Position numbers and translations under genes: made by a program
Origin: Imperialibacter sp965651695
GTDB taxonomy: Bacteria; Bacteroidota; Bacteroidia; Cytophagales; Cyclobacteriaceae
NCBI GenBank assembly: GCA_965651695.1
Contig: CBFGTI010000002.1
Coordinates: forward strand, 1 to 64,000
DNA: 64,000 nucleotides
Direction: 5' to 3'
Shown here: piece by piece, positions 52,328 to 61,381 of the stretch
How the letters are laid out: each line of letters opens with the position of its first letter
How positions within the stretch are numbered: the first letter of the stretch is position 1
Notes under the pieces: generated by a model
What the model was told of the DNA's origin: nothing
Database searches by the model: none
What the model saw: only the letters and a program-made list of their open reading frames with translations

Positions 52328-54313
52328 ATGACTACACAACAGGTAAGGATTAAGACATATTCCAGCGAAATGCTGCTTCCTCAGCTGGGAGCCAATCTCC
52401 AAAGATCTATTTCGGAGCTATATATGAACGACATGGTGAAGTCGTTTGTGCTCGACAAGAAGTTTCTGGCCGACAACCCTGATTATTACCTCTACTATCC
52501 GTACCTCTTTTCGTCGGCATTCGATGTACCCGACGACACCGACCTGCTAAGCATTGCCGGGTTTCTTTACTACAAGTCAATTATCTTTTTCGACGAGATA
52601 CTGGACCAGGGACGGTTCGACTCCAATAAGTTCTTCCTTGCCAATATTTGCCAGGAAGAGGCGGTTAAAATTCTTGCTTCCATGTTCGACCTATCGTCGC
52701 CATTCTGGAAATCCTGGAACAAGCGGCGGCAGGAATATTTGCAGGCGCTGGCGATCGACAAAGGCAAGGGGGAAGTACAGTCGTTTGAAGATTTTGAACA
52801 GCTGGCCGATTTTAAAGCTGCTTTTGGCAAGGTAGCCATCGATGCACTGCACGAGCGCTCCGTAACGAAAAACGAGCCTCTTTACCATGCGCTGCTCCAG
52901 TCGCACAAATACTATTACTCGGCATTTCAGCTGCTGGACGACCTCACCGATTTTAAGGAAGACAGCAAAATACGGCAGTTCAATATGGCGGCCTACGAGT
53001 TGAAACAGGAGCTAACCCGCCGCGGCGTTGACTATAACAACCATACCATCGACGACCTGAACAAATACCTGTACCTCTACGGTGTGGGCGAAAGACTGAT
53101 TGACAAAAGCGTTGAATATCTGGCAAAAGCAGAAGAAACCGTAAGCGGCTTTCCTTTGGATAAATGGAAAACAGAAATAAGGAAACTGAACAATACGGCC
53201 GTCACCCGCAAGCTGAACATACAGGCGTACACCCGGCACCTGAAAGCGCGCCTCAGACTATCGGGCAACGTAAACCAAAAGAAAAATGAGCTGAGAACGG
53301 TTTTGGAGCTCGGTGTGCAGTTTATTGCCGGCTCTCAAAATGTCGATGGTTCATGGCACGAGTGCTATAACGACGCCGGCCATAGCGATAGCTGGGCAAC
53401 TGCATTTATGCTTAGCTTTCTGTGCCAAAGTGCTGTTAAAGAGCACCTACCCGCATCGGTGCCGGACAAAGCCCTTGCTTTTCTGGAGGCCAGCGCCACC
53501 AACCAAATGTGGGGATACAACAACAGTTGGATACCCGATGCCGACTCTACCACTTTTGTATTGATAACCCAACAACTGAAAAACAACCGTCCCGACGCAC
53601 TGGCGCTGGAGAAATGGAAGAGCTTTCAGAACGCTGACGGTGGGTATGCCACCTACAATGATGCAGCCGACCTCATTTCGTCGTTAAACAACTCGCATAT
53701 TACCAATGTGAGTGGTTGGATGGCTTCGCACGTGTGTGTAAGCAGTGCGGCTTTGTATCTAATGTCTATGGCGGGGCTTCATTCGGCTGAGTACAATAAG
53801 TTGAAAAGCTACCTCCTTCATTCTCAGGGACTGGATGGCCTCTGGAGTAGCTACTGGTGGACAAGTCCCATTTACGCAACCTCGTTTGTCATTAAAAGCA
53901 GCCTTGCACCGGACATCAGCGGCTTACGGGAAGCAGCCGGGTATGGAACGCATGCAATGATGGCTCTTCAGCACGAAAGCGGGTGCTTTGGCGATGACTA
54001 CAATCCGGAAAGCGCTTTTTATACCGCCCTGGTAGTAGATGCTATTTGCGAAAACGAGAACCTCTTCCAGCAATGGAAACCAGCCATAGCTAAAGCGGCA
54101 AGCTGGCTGCAATCGCATCAAATGGAAGATGGCTCCTGGAAGGAAACTCCCGCCATGCGAATGCCTTCCCCCGATGTGATGAACCCTAAAGATGTTGAAC
54201 AATGGAAGGAGAACACGAGGGGAGTGAACATCAGGGTTTCCGAATTCAACCGACTTTTTAGCACATCAGTAACCGTTGCAGCCCTGGCCAAGTATGATAG
54301 AGTCAGCAACTAA
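52328..54313 (+). CDS. Fusion of class I isoprenoid-synthase-like and class II terpene-cyclase-like domains
   Basis: 661 residues. Residues 1-310 look like a class I all-alpha isoprenoid synthase with a first acidic motif FFDEILDQ (D89, E90, D93) and a second FQLLDDLTDFKED (D204, D205, D208). Residues 320-661 look like an alpha/alpha barrel of squalene-cyclase/prenyltransferase repeats, with QW-like QNVDGSW, QNADGGYATY, QGLDGLWSS and QMEDGSWKE. PDADSTTFVL (D404-x-D406-ST) sits where class II cyclases carry DxDD or DxDTT. The order class I then class II is the reverse of plant bifunctional terpene synthases. It could prenylate and cyclise the neighbouring peptide or make a free terpenoid; both are hypotheses. 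Confidence 0.75.
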   Translation: MTTQQVRIKTYSSEMLLPQLGANLQRSISELYMNDMVKSFVLDKKFLADNPDYYLYYPYLFSSAFDVPDDTDLLSIAGFLYYKSIIFFDEILDQGRFDSNKFFLANICQEEAVKILASMFDLSSPFWKSWNKRRQEYLQALAIDKGKGEVQSFEDFEQLADFKAAFGKVAIDALHERSVTKNEPLYHALLQSHKYYYSAFQLLDDLTDFKEDSKIRQFNMAAYELKQELTRRGVDYNNHTIDDLNKYLYLYGVGERLIDKSVEYLAKAEETVSGFPLDKWKTEIRKLNNTAVTRKLNIQAYTRHLKARLRLSGNVNQKKNELRTVLELGVQFIAGSQNVDGSWHECYNDAGHSDSWATAFMLSFLCQSAVKEHLPASVPDKALAFLEASATNQMWGYNNSWIPDADSTTFVLITQQLKNNRPDALALEKWKSFQNADGGYATYNDAADLISSLNNSHITNVSGWMASHVCVSSAALYLMSMAGLHSAEYNKLKSYLLHSQGLDGLWSSYWWTSPIYATSFVIKSSLAPDISGLREAAGYGTHAMMALQHESGCFGDDYNPESAFYTALVVDAICENENLFQQWKPAIAKAASWLQSHQMEDGSWKETPAMRMPSPDVMNPKDVEQWKENTRGVNIRVSEFNRLFSTSVTVAALAKYDRVSN

Positions 54314-55538
54314 CACCACCGGGTTGATCGTGCCTGAACTGGATCAAAACCTGGAGATATTGCCGTTCGATAACTCTGAATTTATCGTGCAGCATCGATT
54401 GCTCAACTACCAGGTAAACATAAACAAGGAGACTCACCGGCTGATCGGGCTGATTGACGGAAAAAGGAATATCAACGACATTACAGACCTTTACCGCGAG
54501 AACTACGCTTTAGATCTTTCCCAGGATTTTGTACATCAACTTATTTATGGCAACCTGGCCCGTTATGGCATTGTGAAACAGGATGAATTCGTTGTTGAAA
54601 AAAGGCAACGAACCTCATATCTAAGGCTAAGCTTTATTATCCTCAGAAAACAGTGGGTAGGCTTTATTACCCCCTATTTGTCGTTTCTTTTTAATAGACC
54701 GCTTTTTTACAGTCTCTTGCTCTCAATGGCGGTATTTATCGGCGTAATGATCTGGGGCAACTATGCTGTTATTGCGGAAAACGCCGAACACCTCTTCTCT
54801 CTTAATATCGTCCTGTACATCGTTGCCTTCCAGCTGGGCGGCATCATCCACGAGTTTGGGCATGCTGCCGCTTGCAGGCGATTCGGTGCCAGGCACGGCG
54901 GTATCGGCTTTGGCTTTTACCTGCTGATCCCGGTATTGTTCGCCGATGTTTCGGATGCCTGGCGGCTGAAGCGCACAGAGCGAATTATGGTTAATTTGGG
55001 TGGCATTTACTTCGAAATGATACTTGCCAGTGCTTTGCTCGTGGCTTTCCTTTTCAACGGGCACATAGCATTTCTGGTAATCCCATGCCTGCTGGTGCTC
55101 AACACCCTCTACAACCTCAATCCCCTGGTGAAATACGACGGTTATTGGGTACTCTCCGACGCCACCAAAACCCCCAACCTCCACCGGAATGCATTCAAAA
55201 AGCTAGGGCAATTTTGGTTGAACCTGCGAGGCACGGAGACTGCTGTTTTTACCCGGAAAGACTACTTCCTCATTTTGTACGGCTTTATCAGCCTGTCTTA
55301 CATCTTTATTTTCCTTTTTACCATTGTGCTCATCAATCCGCAGTCTGTGCTTATGCTGCCGGTTAACCTTGTTCATTATTTAGAACAGAGTAATTCGTTC
55401 CGGATTGCTGAGTTGGGACAATTTGTGTTTCCCGCAATTTTCTGGCTACTGGTAGCCAAGCTCGTTCTTGCCCAATTCCGGCGCAGATTGCAAAAGAAAC
55501 CCGCTAAAGCAGCATTTACCCCTCAGCCTAACAGCTGA
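54294..55538 (+). CDS. PqqD-like domain fused to M50 zinc metallopeptidase
   Basis: 414 residues from ATG 54294, overlapping the previous stop by 20 bases. Residues 20-95 form a PqqD-type RRE-like domain (VNINKETHRLIGLIDGKRNI). The rest is a polytopic M50 peptidase: zinc motif HEFGH (186-190) in QLGGIIHEFGHAAACRRFGA, and third ligand in NPLVKYDGYW (D282). PVLFADVSDAWRL is typical of the subgroup found in peptide natural product loci. It would recognise a leader and cut or export it at the membrane. It is the strongest single hint that this is a peptide pathway. Confidence 0.85.
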   Translation: MIESATNTTGLIVPELDQNLEILPFDNSEFIVQHRLLNYQVNINKETHRLIGLIDGKRNINDITDLYRENYALDLSQDFVHQLIYGNLARYGIVKQDEFVVEKRQRTSYLRLSFIILRKQWVGFITPYLSFLFNRPLFYSLLLSMAVFIGVMIWGNYAVIAENAEHLFSLNIVLYIVAFQLGGIIHEFGHAAACRRFGARHGGIGFGFYLLIPVLFADVSDAWRLKRTERIMVNLGGIYFEMILASALLVAFLFNGHIAFLVIPCLLVLNTLYNLNPLVKYDGYWVLSDATKTPNLHRNAFKKLGQFWLNLRGTETAVFTRKDYFLILYGFISLSYIFIFLFTIVLINPQSVLMLPVNLVHYLEQSNSFRIAELGQFVFPAIFWLLVAKLVLAQFRRRLQKKPAKAAFTPQPNS

Positions 55539-55702
55539 TCCACGGGCTACAGCCGTTTTGTGCTGTTGTTACCAGGCCCGGCTAACGGCCTGTGAGCCTG
55601 GGGAGTGGGTGCATCTACTGTGTAGCCGGTTGGCAGCTCGCTTTCGTCCATCGCGACCTGCTATAAGTTTCGCAACCTGCGGACGTTATATGCTTAAAAG
55701 AA

Positions 55703-56617
55703 ATGAGTATCCTCCAATGTGGCGCTCCCAAATCGGGCAACTTTTGGCTTTACAAAATAATTCAACAGGTACTTTCAGCAGCGGGAAAGATCACCACCAG
55801 CTTTATTGAACAGCAGCCTGTTTATCCGGTGGCGTGCGGCTGGAAGCTTCACTTCGAGGGCCAGGCACGCATCGACATGATCGACATCACCGATCTGCAG
55901 GATGTGTGCCGGATCAGCAACATTTATCGGATGCCAATCGACAGCATTGCCGCCTATGCCCGGCAGGCGCCGCATGTATGGACACACTCGCCGGTTTGCA
56001 AGAGAAGCGGCGAAGTTTTTGATGCGTTCGAAAAGAAGGTGTACATTATCAGGGACCCACGTGACCGGGTGCTTTCAGCCGCCCGGTATTACTGCTCGCC
56101 CTATATGCAGCGGTACTACCCCCAAAAGGAAAAGGAGCCGGAGCAGTTTCTAAAGAACCATTACGACACAATGATGAGCTATTGGGTGTGGCATGTATAT
56201 GACCACCTGCGCCTCAGCGAACAACATAATATCCATATATGTTTCTTCGAGGGTTTTATCATGGATTTTCAAAAAGAGCTGGGAAGCCTGCTGCGTTACC
56301 TCGGCATTCGGCTTACACCTGCCCAGCGCGAACAGCTTGAGAAATTGGTAAGCTTTGCAAGAATGAAGAGAAACAATCCCGATCACCTCAAAAAAGGCGA
56401 AGCAGGCTACTGGATGGACCAGCTAAGCGATAACAGGATAGACAAAGCCGAAGTAATTGCGGGGCCGTTGATCAGATATCTCGGCTACCCGGCCGGCAAA
56501 CACGAGGCCATGCGTTTTGCGAAAAAACTGCCCCCTGTCGATTTTCAGCAGTTGAAAGAGGAAATAATGGCATCGCAGGGGAGGCTACTTGAAATAGGCG
56601 TCGATACGTTGTGGTGA
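55703..56617 (+). CDS. Sulfotransferase
   Basis: 304 residues. The PAPS 5'-phosphosulfate loop is CGAPKSGNFWLYKIIQQ near the N-terminus; the 3'-phosphate motif is VYIIRDPRDRVLSAARYY. The C-terminal part has the KKGEAGYWMDQLSDNRIDKA element of soluble sulfotransferases. It transfers sulfate from PAPS to a hydroxyl, here possibly on the peptide or terpenoid product. A 164-base gap without a gene separates it from the M50 gene, so it may belong to the same transcript or be separate. Confidence 0.85.
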   Translation: MSILQCGAPKSGNFWLYKIIQQVLSAAGKITTSFIEQQPVYPVACGWKLHFEGQARIDMIDITDLQDVCRISNIYRMPIDSIAAYARQAPHVWTHSPVCKRSGEVFDAFEKKVYIIRDPRDRVLSAARYYCSPYMQRYYPQKEKEPEQFLKNHYDTMMSYWVWHVYDHLRLSEQHNIHICFFEGFIMDFQKELGSLLRYLGIRLTPAQREQLEKLVSFARMKRNNPDHLKKGEAGYWMDQLSDNRIDKAEVIAGPLIRYLGYPAGKHEAMRFAKKLPPVDFQQLKEEIMASQGRLLEIGVDTLW

Positions 56618-56670
56618 ATTGGCCAGAGCCAGGATTGCAGCGCCGTTTCATTCACAATTCGCTTAAACAC

Positions 56671-57150
56671 CTACCAAACTCCCAGCTGCCTGCCGATCGC
56701 TTTAATTTGCCCGATATGGTAAGCGTTGTGCTGCAAGTTGGCTACCGCAGCCCAAAAAATAGTTTTGCCATTAGGCTGCGGTTCGAACAACGGCGTCGAT
56801 GGGTTTTCTACCGTGGCAATTATCTCCGAGAGATCTTTCTCGAAGCTGCTAATGGCACCGAGCCATTGCTGTTCATTTTCAGGTGCAGTATGGCCCGGCC
56901 AGTATGCCTCCGGCCAGAGATCCTGTACCCGGGCAGGGGTTTTTATGAAATCCAGAAAAAGGGACTGCCGGTGGCGCATGTGCTCCAGCAGCGACCATAC
57001 CGAGTAAGGCAGCCCGGCAAGTGCTACACCGGTTTTATCGAAGTGAAACTCTCTCAGGAGAATGACGACGGGCGCAAAGCCGCCTTTTAGCAGTTCTGAA
57101 AGGTTGCTTTTGAGTACTTTAGATACTGTTTCCGGTGCTCCTACGCCCAT
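56671..57150 (-). CDS. DinB family protein
   Basis: 159 residues with a four-helix bundle. Metal-site histidines are placed as in DinB/YfiT-type proteins: LPYSVWSLLEHMRHRQSLFL and, near the C-terminus, NLQHNAYHIGQIKAIGRQ. Related proteins include thiol transferases (bacillithiol, mycothiol S-transferases). The start overlaps the upstream methyltransferase stop by 10 bases, so it is the last gene of the glycosylation operon. Confidence 0.82.
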   Translation of the reverse strand: MGVGAPETVSKVLKSNLSELLKGGFAPVVILLREFHFDKTGVALAGLPYSVWSLLEHMRHRQSLFLDFIKTPARVQDLWPEAYWPGHTAPENEQQWLGAISSFEKDLSEIIATVENPSTPLFEPQPNGKTIFWAAVANLQHNAYHIGQIKAIGRQLGVW

Positions 57151-57947
57151 TCCACTTTTTTCGAGAGGTGTTCAGAATAGTCTTTACCAATAGCACTCAG
57201 GTATTCAGAACGATTCCAATCCTGAGAAGGCACCACCATTTCCGGATCCTTTTGCATTACAAAGATTTCGTCGTCGGGGTGCGCCACACTCACAAAGCCA
57301 CAGGTGCGGCCCATGGCTTCTATGGCACTGCGGTTGGGCGCCCACCAGTTGGTGGGATCGTCGTTCAGCCGGTTTTCAATAAACCCCATTTTGGGAAATC
57401 CGGCCTTTAGCATATCGTTTCTTGCATTCAGCTTGTAATTCTCCTTTACGGCAAGGTGCTCTTTGTCGGGCATGGTGAGGGTTTGAAATACCATCATTTC
57501 TTTTGTTACCTCGCTTACAATATCCAATGCCAGCAATGGATAGCGCAAATGATAAAACACCCCCATAAACCAGGTAATATCAAACTCCTCCTGCAGATGA
57601 GCCAGGTCGTACACCTGCATTTTTTTAAAGGTAATTTGTGGCGAAAGGCCCAAAACCCCGGCTGCCCATTCGGCCTGTTTGAGGTAATGACTGTCGAGGT
57701 CGATAGCGGTAACCTCGGCCCCCCGCTTTGCGAGCTCAAAAGAATAAAAGCCCGCATTGCAGCCGATATCAAGCACCCGCTTCCCCGACAAGCTCTCTGG
57801 AATATGGGCTGCGATTTTTTGCCATTTAAACCCCGGAAAATCGCCCAGGTAATGATTTGGCGCAGTTTGAACGCCTCCCGGCAAATGGATATTATGAAAC
57901 CAGGGGCCAAGCGACTCAACAGCGTTTTTTACGTCGGATACGTTCAT
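57141..57947 (-). CDS. TIGR04290-type SAM-dependent methyltransferase
   Basis: 268 residues from MNVSDVKNAVESLGPWFHNI; M1 of the longer reading is two codons upstream. SAM loop RVLDIGCNAGFYSFELAKRG, acidic loop VTAIDLDSHYLKQA, and the segments FDITWFMGVFYHLRYPLLAL and PTNWWAPNRSAIEAMGRTCG. The family regularly occurs with CgeB-like glycosyltransferases, a Gfo/Idh/MocA oxidoreductase and a zinc dehydrogenase, exactly as here. Acceptor is probably the sugar being assembled. Confidence 0.85.
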   Translation of the reverse strand: MNVSDVKNAVESLGPWFHNIHLPGGVQTAPNHYLGDFPGFKWQKIAAHIPESLSGKRVLDIGCNAGFYSFELAKRGAEVTAIDLDSHYLKQAEWAAGVLGLSPQITFKKMQVYDLAHLQEEFDITWFMGVFYHLRYPLLALDIVSEVTKEMMVFQTLTMPDKEHLAVKENYKLNARNDMLKAGFPKMGFIENRLNDDPTNWWAPNRSAIEAMGRTCGFVSVAHPDDEIFVMQKDPEMVVPSQDWNRSEYLSAIGKDYSEHLSKKVEWA

Positions 57948-57958
57948 ATACACACCAT

Positions 57959-59092
57959 TTATCCCGGGAGGGAGTAAATTGAACTGAGCTGGTTAACATG
58001 GTGCAGCAACTCCTGCGCCCGCTTTTGGCCTGTATGCTCATGAAGCACCCTCTGCATTGCATGTCTGCGAATGCGCATCAAATCTTCTTCACTCAAATCG
58101 TTCAGCACGCATATCACGTCTTCGGTCTTGCTAATTACAACCAGCTCCTTCTCCGGTTTAAAGAAATTCTCGAGGCCTTTCCAATAGTCGCTGATGATGC
58201 AGGTGCCACTTGCCGCAGCCTCAAAAAGACGCACGCTCGGCGAGTAACCCCACTTAATCATGTCGCGCCGTGTTAAGTTAAGGGTGAAGCGCTGCTGGTT
58301 GTAAAAGGTGCAATGCTTGTCGGGCGGCAGGTGGTCGATCCGCTGCACGTTGTTTGGCCAGAGGATATCGCATGGGTACTGCGGCCCGGCTACCACAAAA
58401 CGCCGGTCGCTCATTCGCTGGGCCGGCTTCAGCAAAAACTCTTCGAGGCTCTGCTGGCGGTCGTGGCTATAAGTGCCCAGGTAGCCAATGTCCCACTGCT
58501 TCCCGATCTGCTGCGGAAAGTATTGCGTTTCGTCTACCGAGCAGTATAGCGGCCTGGCATGCTGCGCTCCAAACTCCGTTTCGAGCTGTTCGAGCAGCGG
58601 CCCTCCCGTAAATGAGAAGTACAGATCGAATTGCGACACCTGAGACGGTTTTATGTATTCGTCGTCGCCGGTGGTGAGTTTTGTATAGGTAATAGGTGTA
58701 TCAATATCGTAAAAGGTCTTTACGCCCTTTGCCGTTTTTAGCATCCAGTCGATTACTTCTGTTCCCTGCTGCACGTATGAGCCAACAATTACAATATCGG
58801 CCGAGCGTACCTCCTCTGCGTAAACCTTCTGCAGTTCGCTTACCGATTTGTACAGTTGAACGCTGGCAAAGGGGAACTCCCGCAGATCGCGGTGGGGGGC
58901 ATACCACGGCACATCCTGCTCCAGAAACAGCACCTTTACCCCTTGCTGTCCCAAGCCTTTTATTAAGCTCCGGTATGTGGTGGCATGGCCGTTGCCCCAC
59001 GATGAGGTAATAGAAAGCCCGATAAATACCACCGAATATTTGCCAGGAACAATGGCGGCAGCATCTTCCTGTCCGTGTTCAAATCCCAACAT
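57959..59092 (-). CDS. CgeB-like glycosyltransferase 1
   Basis: 377 residues, GT-B fold. The N-terminal lobe opens YSVVFIGLSITSSWGNGHAT, with TFYDIDTPITYTKL in the middle. The C-terminal donor lobe has the CgeB-type motif SPSVRLFEAAASGTCIISDY followed by WKGLENFF. Soluble, cytoplasmic. The start overlaps the stop of the next upstream gene by 14 bases. It is one of three related enzymes in the operon, so the product probably carries several sugars. Donor and acceptor unknown. Confidence 0.83.
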   Translation of the reverse strand: MLGFEHGQEDAAAIVPGKYSVVFIGLSITSSWGNGHATTYRSLIKGLGQQGVKVLFLEQDVPWYAPHRDLREFPFASVQLYKSVSELQKVYAEEVRSADIVIVGSYVQQGTEVIDWMLKTAKGVKTFYDIDTPITYTKLTTGDDEYIKPSQVSQFDLYFSFTGGPLLEQLETEFGAQHARPLYCSVDETQYFPQQIGKQWDIGYLGTYSHDRQQSLEEFLLKPAQRMSDRRFVVAGPQYPCDILWPNNVQRIDHLPPDKHCTFYNQQRFTLNLTRRDMIKWGYSPSVRLFEAAASGTCIISDYWKGLENFFKPEKELVVISKTEDVICVLNDLSEEDLMRIRRHAMQRVLHEHTGQKRAQELLHHVNQLSSIYSLPG

Positions 59093-60194
59093 TCTCCTTC
59101 ATATTAAATTGATTTACCAACAACTCCTCCACTTGCCTGGCCCTCTTTGCGTAGGTATGATCGGCCAGCACCCGCCGATAAGCGGCTTGTCCGATTTCCG
59201 TGGCCTTTGTGGGGCTCAGGTAATCGAGCATGGCTGCTACTGCCTCACCCGTTTTTGCCGTGAGTATTTCAGATGCGGGTTCAAAGAAGGTTTCTATTCC
59301 ATCCCACAGGTCGGTAATAATGCAGGCGCCTGCACCCGCTGCTTCAAACACTCTTGTGGCCGGAGAAAACCCGTTGCTCGCCATGCTATCCCTGCTGATA
59401 TTGAGTATAGCATTGGCGGAGCTGTTCAGTTCATTATGGTCTTTGGTGTATACATGGCCAATATATTCCACATTGGAAGGAAGATCCTTATCGCCCCAAC
59501 CGCTCCCGCCCAGTATAAATTTATACTCCGGCCGCAATGCCGCGGGCTTTAAAAAGAACTCTTCTACCCGCTTTTCCCTGTCGGGCAAGCGGTTGCCCAG
59601 GAAGGCAAGGTCGCACACAAAGCGTCCACTCTTCCCCACGGGAAAATGAGTGTCCGGATCGAGCGCATTGTATACAGGCGTGCAACTGCGGGCGCCCAGG
59701 CGCAGGTACCTGTCTACCACCCTCTCACCGCCCCCATAGGTAAGCACCATATCGTAGGCAGACAGCAGCTTTCTCAGGCTGTTGTCAGCGTCGTTTTCCA
59801 TACTGGTAAGCGTGGCAGGTGCATCCACGTCCCAAAAGATCACCGTGGCTTCGTCGTGAGCTTCACGCAGAACCGCTTCTTCCAGTTCTTTATCGAAAAA
59901 ACCAACACCGCTGGCTTTTATTATTACATTAGCTTCGGCAGCACCTTGCTTCACTGCCTTCTCCAGCGACTCCTGCGTAGGCGGGTATATCACTACCCGT
60001 GCGTACGCCGGGTCGTCGATGTCGCGATGGTTTTGCCGTCCAAGCACGTCAGGTTCATAAAAGGTAATCTCATGGCCTAGTGCATGTAAGGCTTTCAAAA
60101 TGCCTCTATAGTAGGTAGCGGCGCCGTTCCAATAGGCTGAAACGAGGCTCGAGCCGTAAAACGCAATTCTTAACCTGGTGTCTGTTGTATTCAT
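59079..60194 (-). CDS. CgeB-like glycosyltransferase 2
   Basis: 371 residues from ATG 60194 (MNTTDTRLRIAFYGSS); the longer reading adds 15 unlikely residues. N-terminal lobe LVSAYWNGAATYYRGILKAL, mid-region VIFWDVDAPATLTSMENDAD, donor lobe SPATRVFEAAGAGACIITDL. Paralogue of enzyme 1 with the same order of motifs. Lies 22 bases downstream of the next gene in the operon. Donor unknown. Confidence 0.83.
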   Translation of the reverse strand: MNTTDTRLRIAFYGSSLVSAYWNGAATYYRGILKALHALGHEITFYEPDVLGRQNHRDIDDPAYARVVIYPPTQESLEKAVKQGAAEANVIIKASGVGFFDKELEEAVLREAHDEATVIFWDVDAPATLTSMENDADNSLRKLLSAYDMVLTYGGGERVVDRYLRLGARSCTPVYNALDPDTHFPVGKSGRFVCDLAFLGNRLPDREKRVEEFFLKPAALRPEYKFILGGSGWGDKDLPSNVEYIGHVYTKDHNELNSSANAILNISRDSMASNGFSPATRVFEAAGAGACIITDLWDGIETFFEPASEILTAKTGEAVAAMLDYLSPTKATEIGQAAYRRVLADHTYAKRARQVEELLVNQFNMKENVGI

Positions 60195-60216
60195 AGTGGA
60201 GTTATGTCTGTTTATT

Positions 60217-61332
60217 TCAATTGGCGCGGGAGACAACATCGGGCACCTCCATTATTGTGTTGCAAACTGTCATGAGCTCGGTAGCCCGGTGCCGGCAGGA
60301 GTGCCGCTGAATAATCGTTCTGCGGGCCGAGAGTGACAGGCTTTCTGCGTACTGGCGATCGGTTAACACCTGCTCCAGCTTGTTTTTCATTTCCTCTCCG
60401 GAGTGCACCATTGCAAAATCCTGTTCGCCGTGAAACAGATTTTCGCTGTCGCGCCACGGGGCACTAATAAGCGGAATACCGCAGGCCATGGCTTCGAAGG
60501 GCCGGATTGTGGGAATGCCGGGCAGTATTTGTGTGTAATACCTGCGGGGCACATGAAGGGTCACCTTGTATTGGGCAAATACCTCCGGCACTTTGTAGTT
60601 GGGCAGGTATCCTCTATATTCAATACCAGCAGCTTTCAGTATCCGCTGCGCTTTTTCCGGATACCGCACACCATATATCGCGGCTTTCAATCGCAATGCC
60701 TTTACGGGCTCCACAATGTATTCTATTATTTCCTGCGAGCGCTCTTCGTCGCCCCAGTTTCCGATCCAAACTACATCGCCAACCTTCGGCTTGTCGACCG
60801 GCCTGAACAAATCCGTATCCGCAGCTTCGTGCCATGTCCACACGCTGGAGGCCCAGCCGTTTTGCAGATAGATCTGCCTGATGGTTTCGCCGAATACAAG
60901 GGCGCCGTCGTAGAAGCGCAGATCGTAGGCACCCATATCTTCCGGCTGTGAAACAGAGCGATGGTGGGTATCGTGAAACAAAAGCGTGAAATGGGAGTGG
61001 CGGGCCTTGTACAGCCCGATCTGCTTTACGAGGTCGTGCGTGTTGAACTCGTGAACAATAACCAGGTCTGCATCTTCGAGGTAGTTTTCGGGCTGAAAGG
61101 TTTGCGGATCGTAAAAAAACGACCGTAAGCCGGGGTAGTAGGTATGGAATCCGTGGATGGACGATTTTTGCTTGTCTTTAAGTAACTGGGTGAGACACCA
61201 CCCGTCTACCGGCTCAAATACCTGCACATCGTGTCCCATCTTCATCAGCTCTTTCACGATCCCCCTTAAGAAGTGCGCATTGCCGTGGTTCCAGTCGGAG
61301 ATAAGCGACTGGTAAAACATCTTTATCTTCAT
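60217..61332 (-). CDS. CgeB-like glycosyltransferase 3
   Basis: 371 residues, GT-B fold. N-terminal lobe KMFYQSLISDWNHGNAHFLR, FLFHDTHHRSV-like acidic/His region at about 140-150 (TLLFHDTHHRS), and donor lobe IPTIRPFEAMACGIPLISAP. More divergent from the other two, so it probably has a different donor or acceptor. Sits 49 bases downstream of the GT4 gene. Confidence 0.82.
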   Translation of the reverse strand: MKIKMFYQSLISDWNHGNAHFLRGIVKELMKMGHDVQVFEPVDGWCLTQLLKDKQKSSIHGFHTYYPGLRSFFYDPQTFQPENYLEDADLVIVHEFNTHDLVKQIGLYKARHSHFTLLFHDTHHRSVSQPEDMGAYDLRFYDGALVFGETIRQIYLQNGWASSVWTWHEAADTDLFRPVDKPKVGDVVWIGNWGDEERSQEIIEYIVEPVKALRLKAAIYGVRYPEKAQRILKAAGIEYRGYLPNYKVPEVFAQYKVTLHVPRRYYTQILPGIPTIRPFEAMACGIPLISAPWRDSENLFHGEQDFAMVHSGEEMKNKLEQVLTDRQYAESLSLSARRTIIQRHSCRHRATELMTVCNTIMEVPDVVSRAN

Positions 61333-61381
61333 TCGCGTGGGTGTTGTTTATTGTAACAAAGTCTATCTGAAAAGCGCCTTT

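Noticed and set aside
55539..55702. Second small peptide gene between M50 and sulfotransferase genes
   Set aside because: No frame with leader-like or core-like composition was found there.
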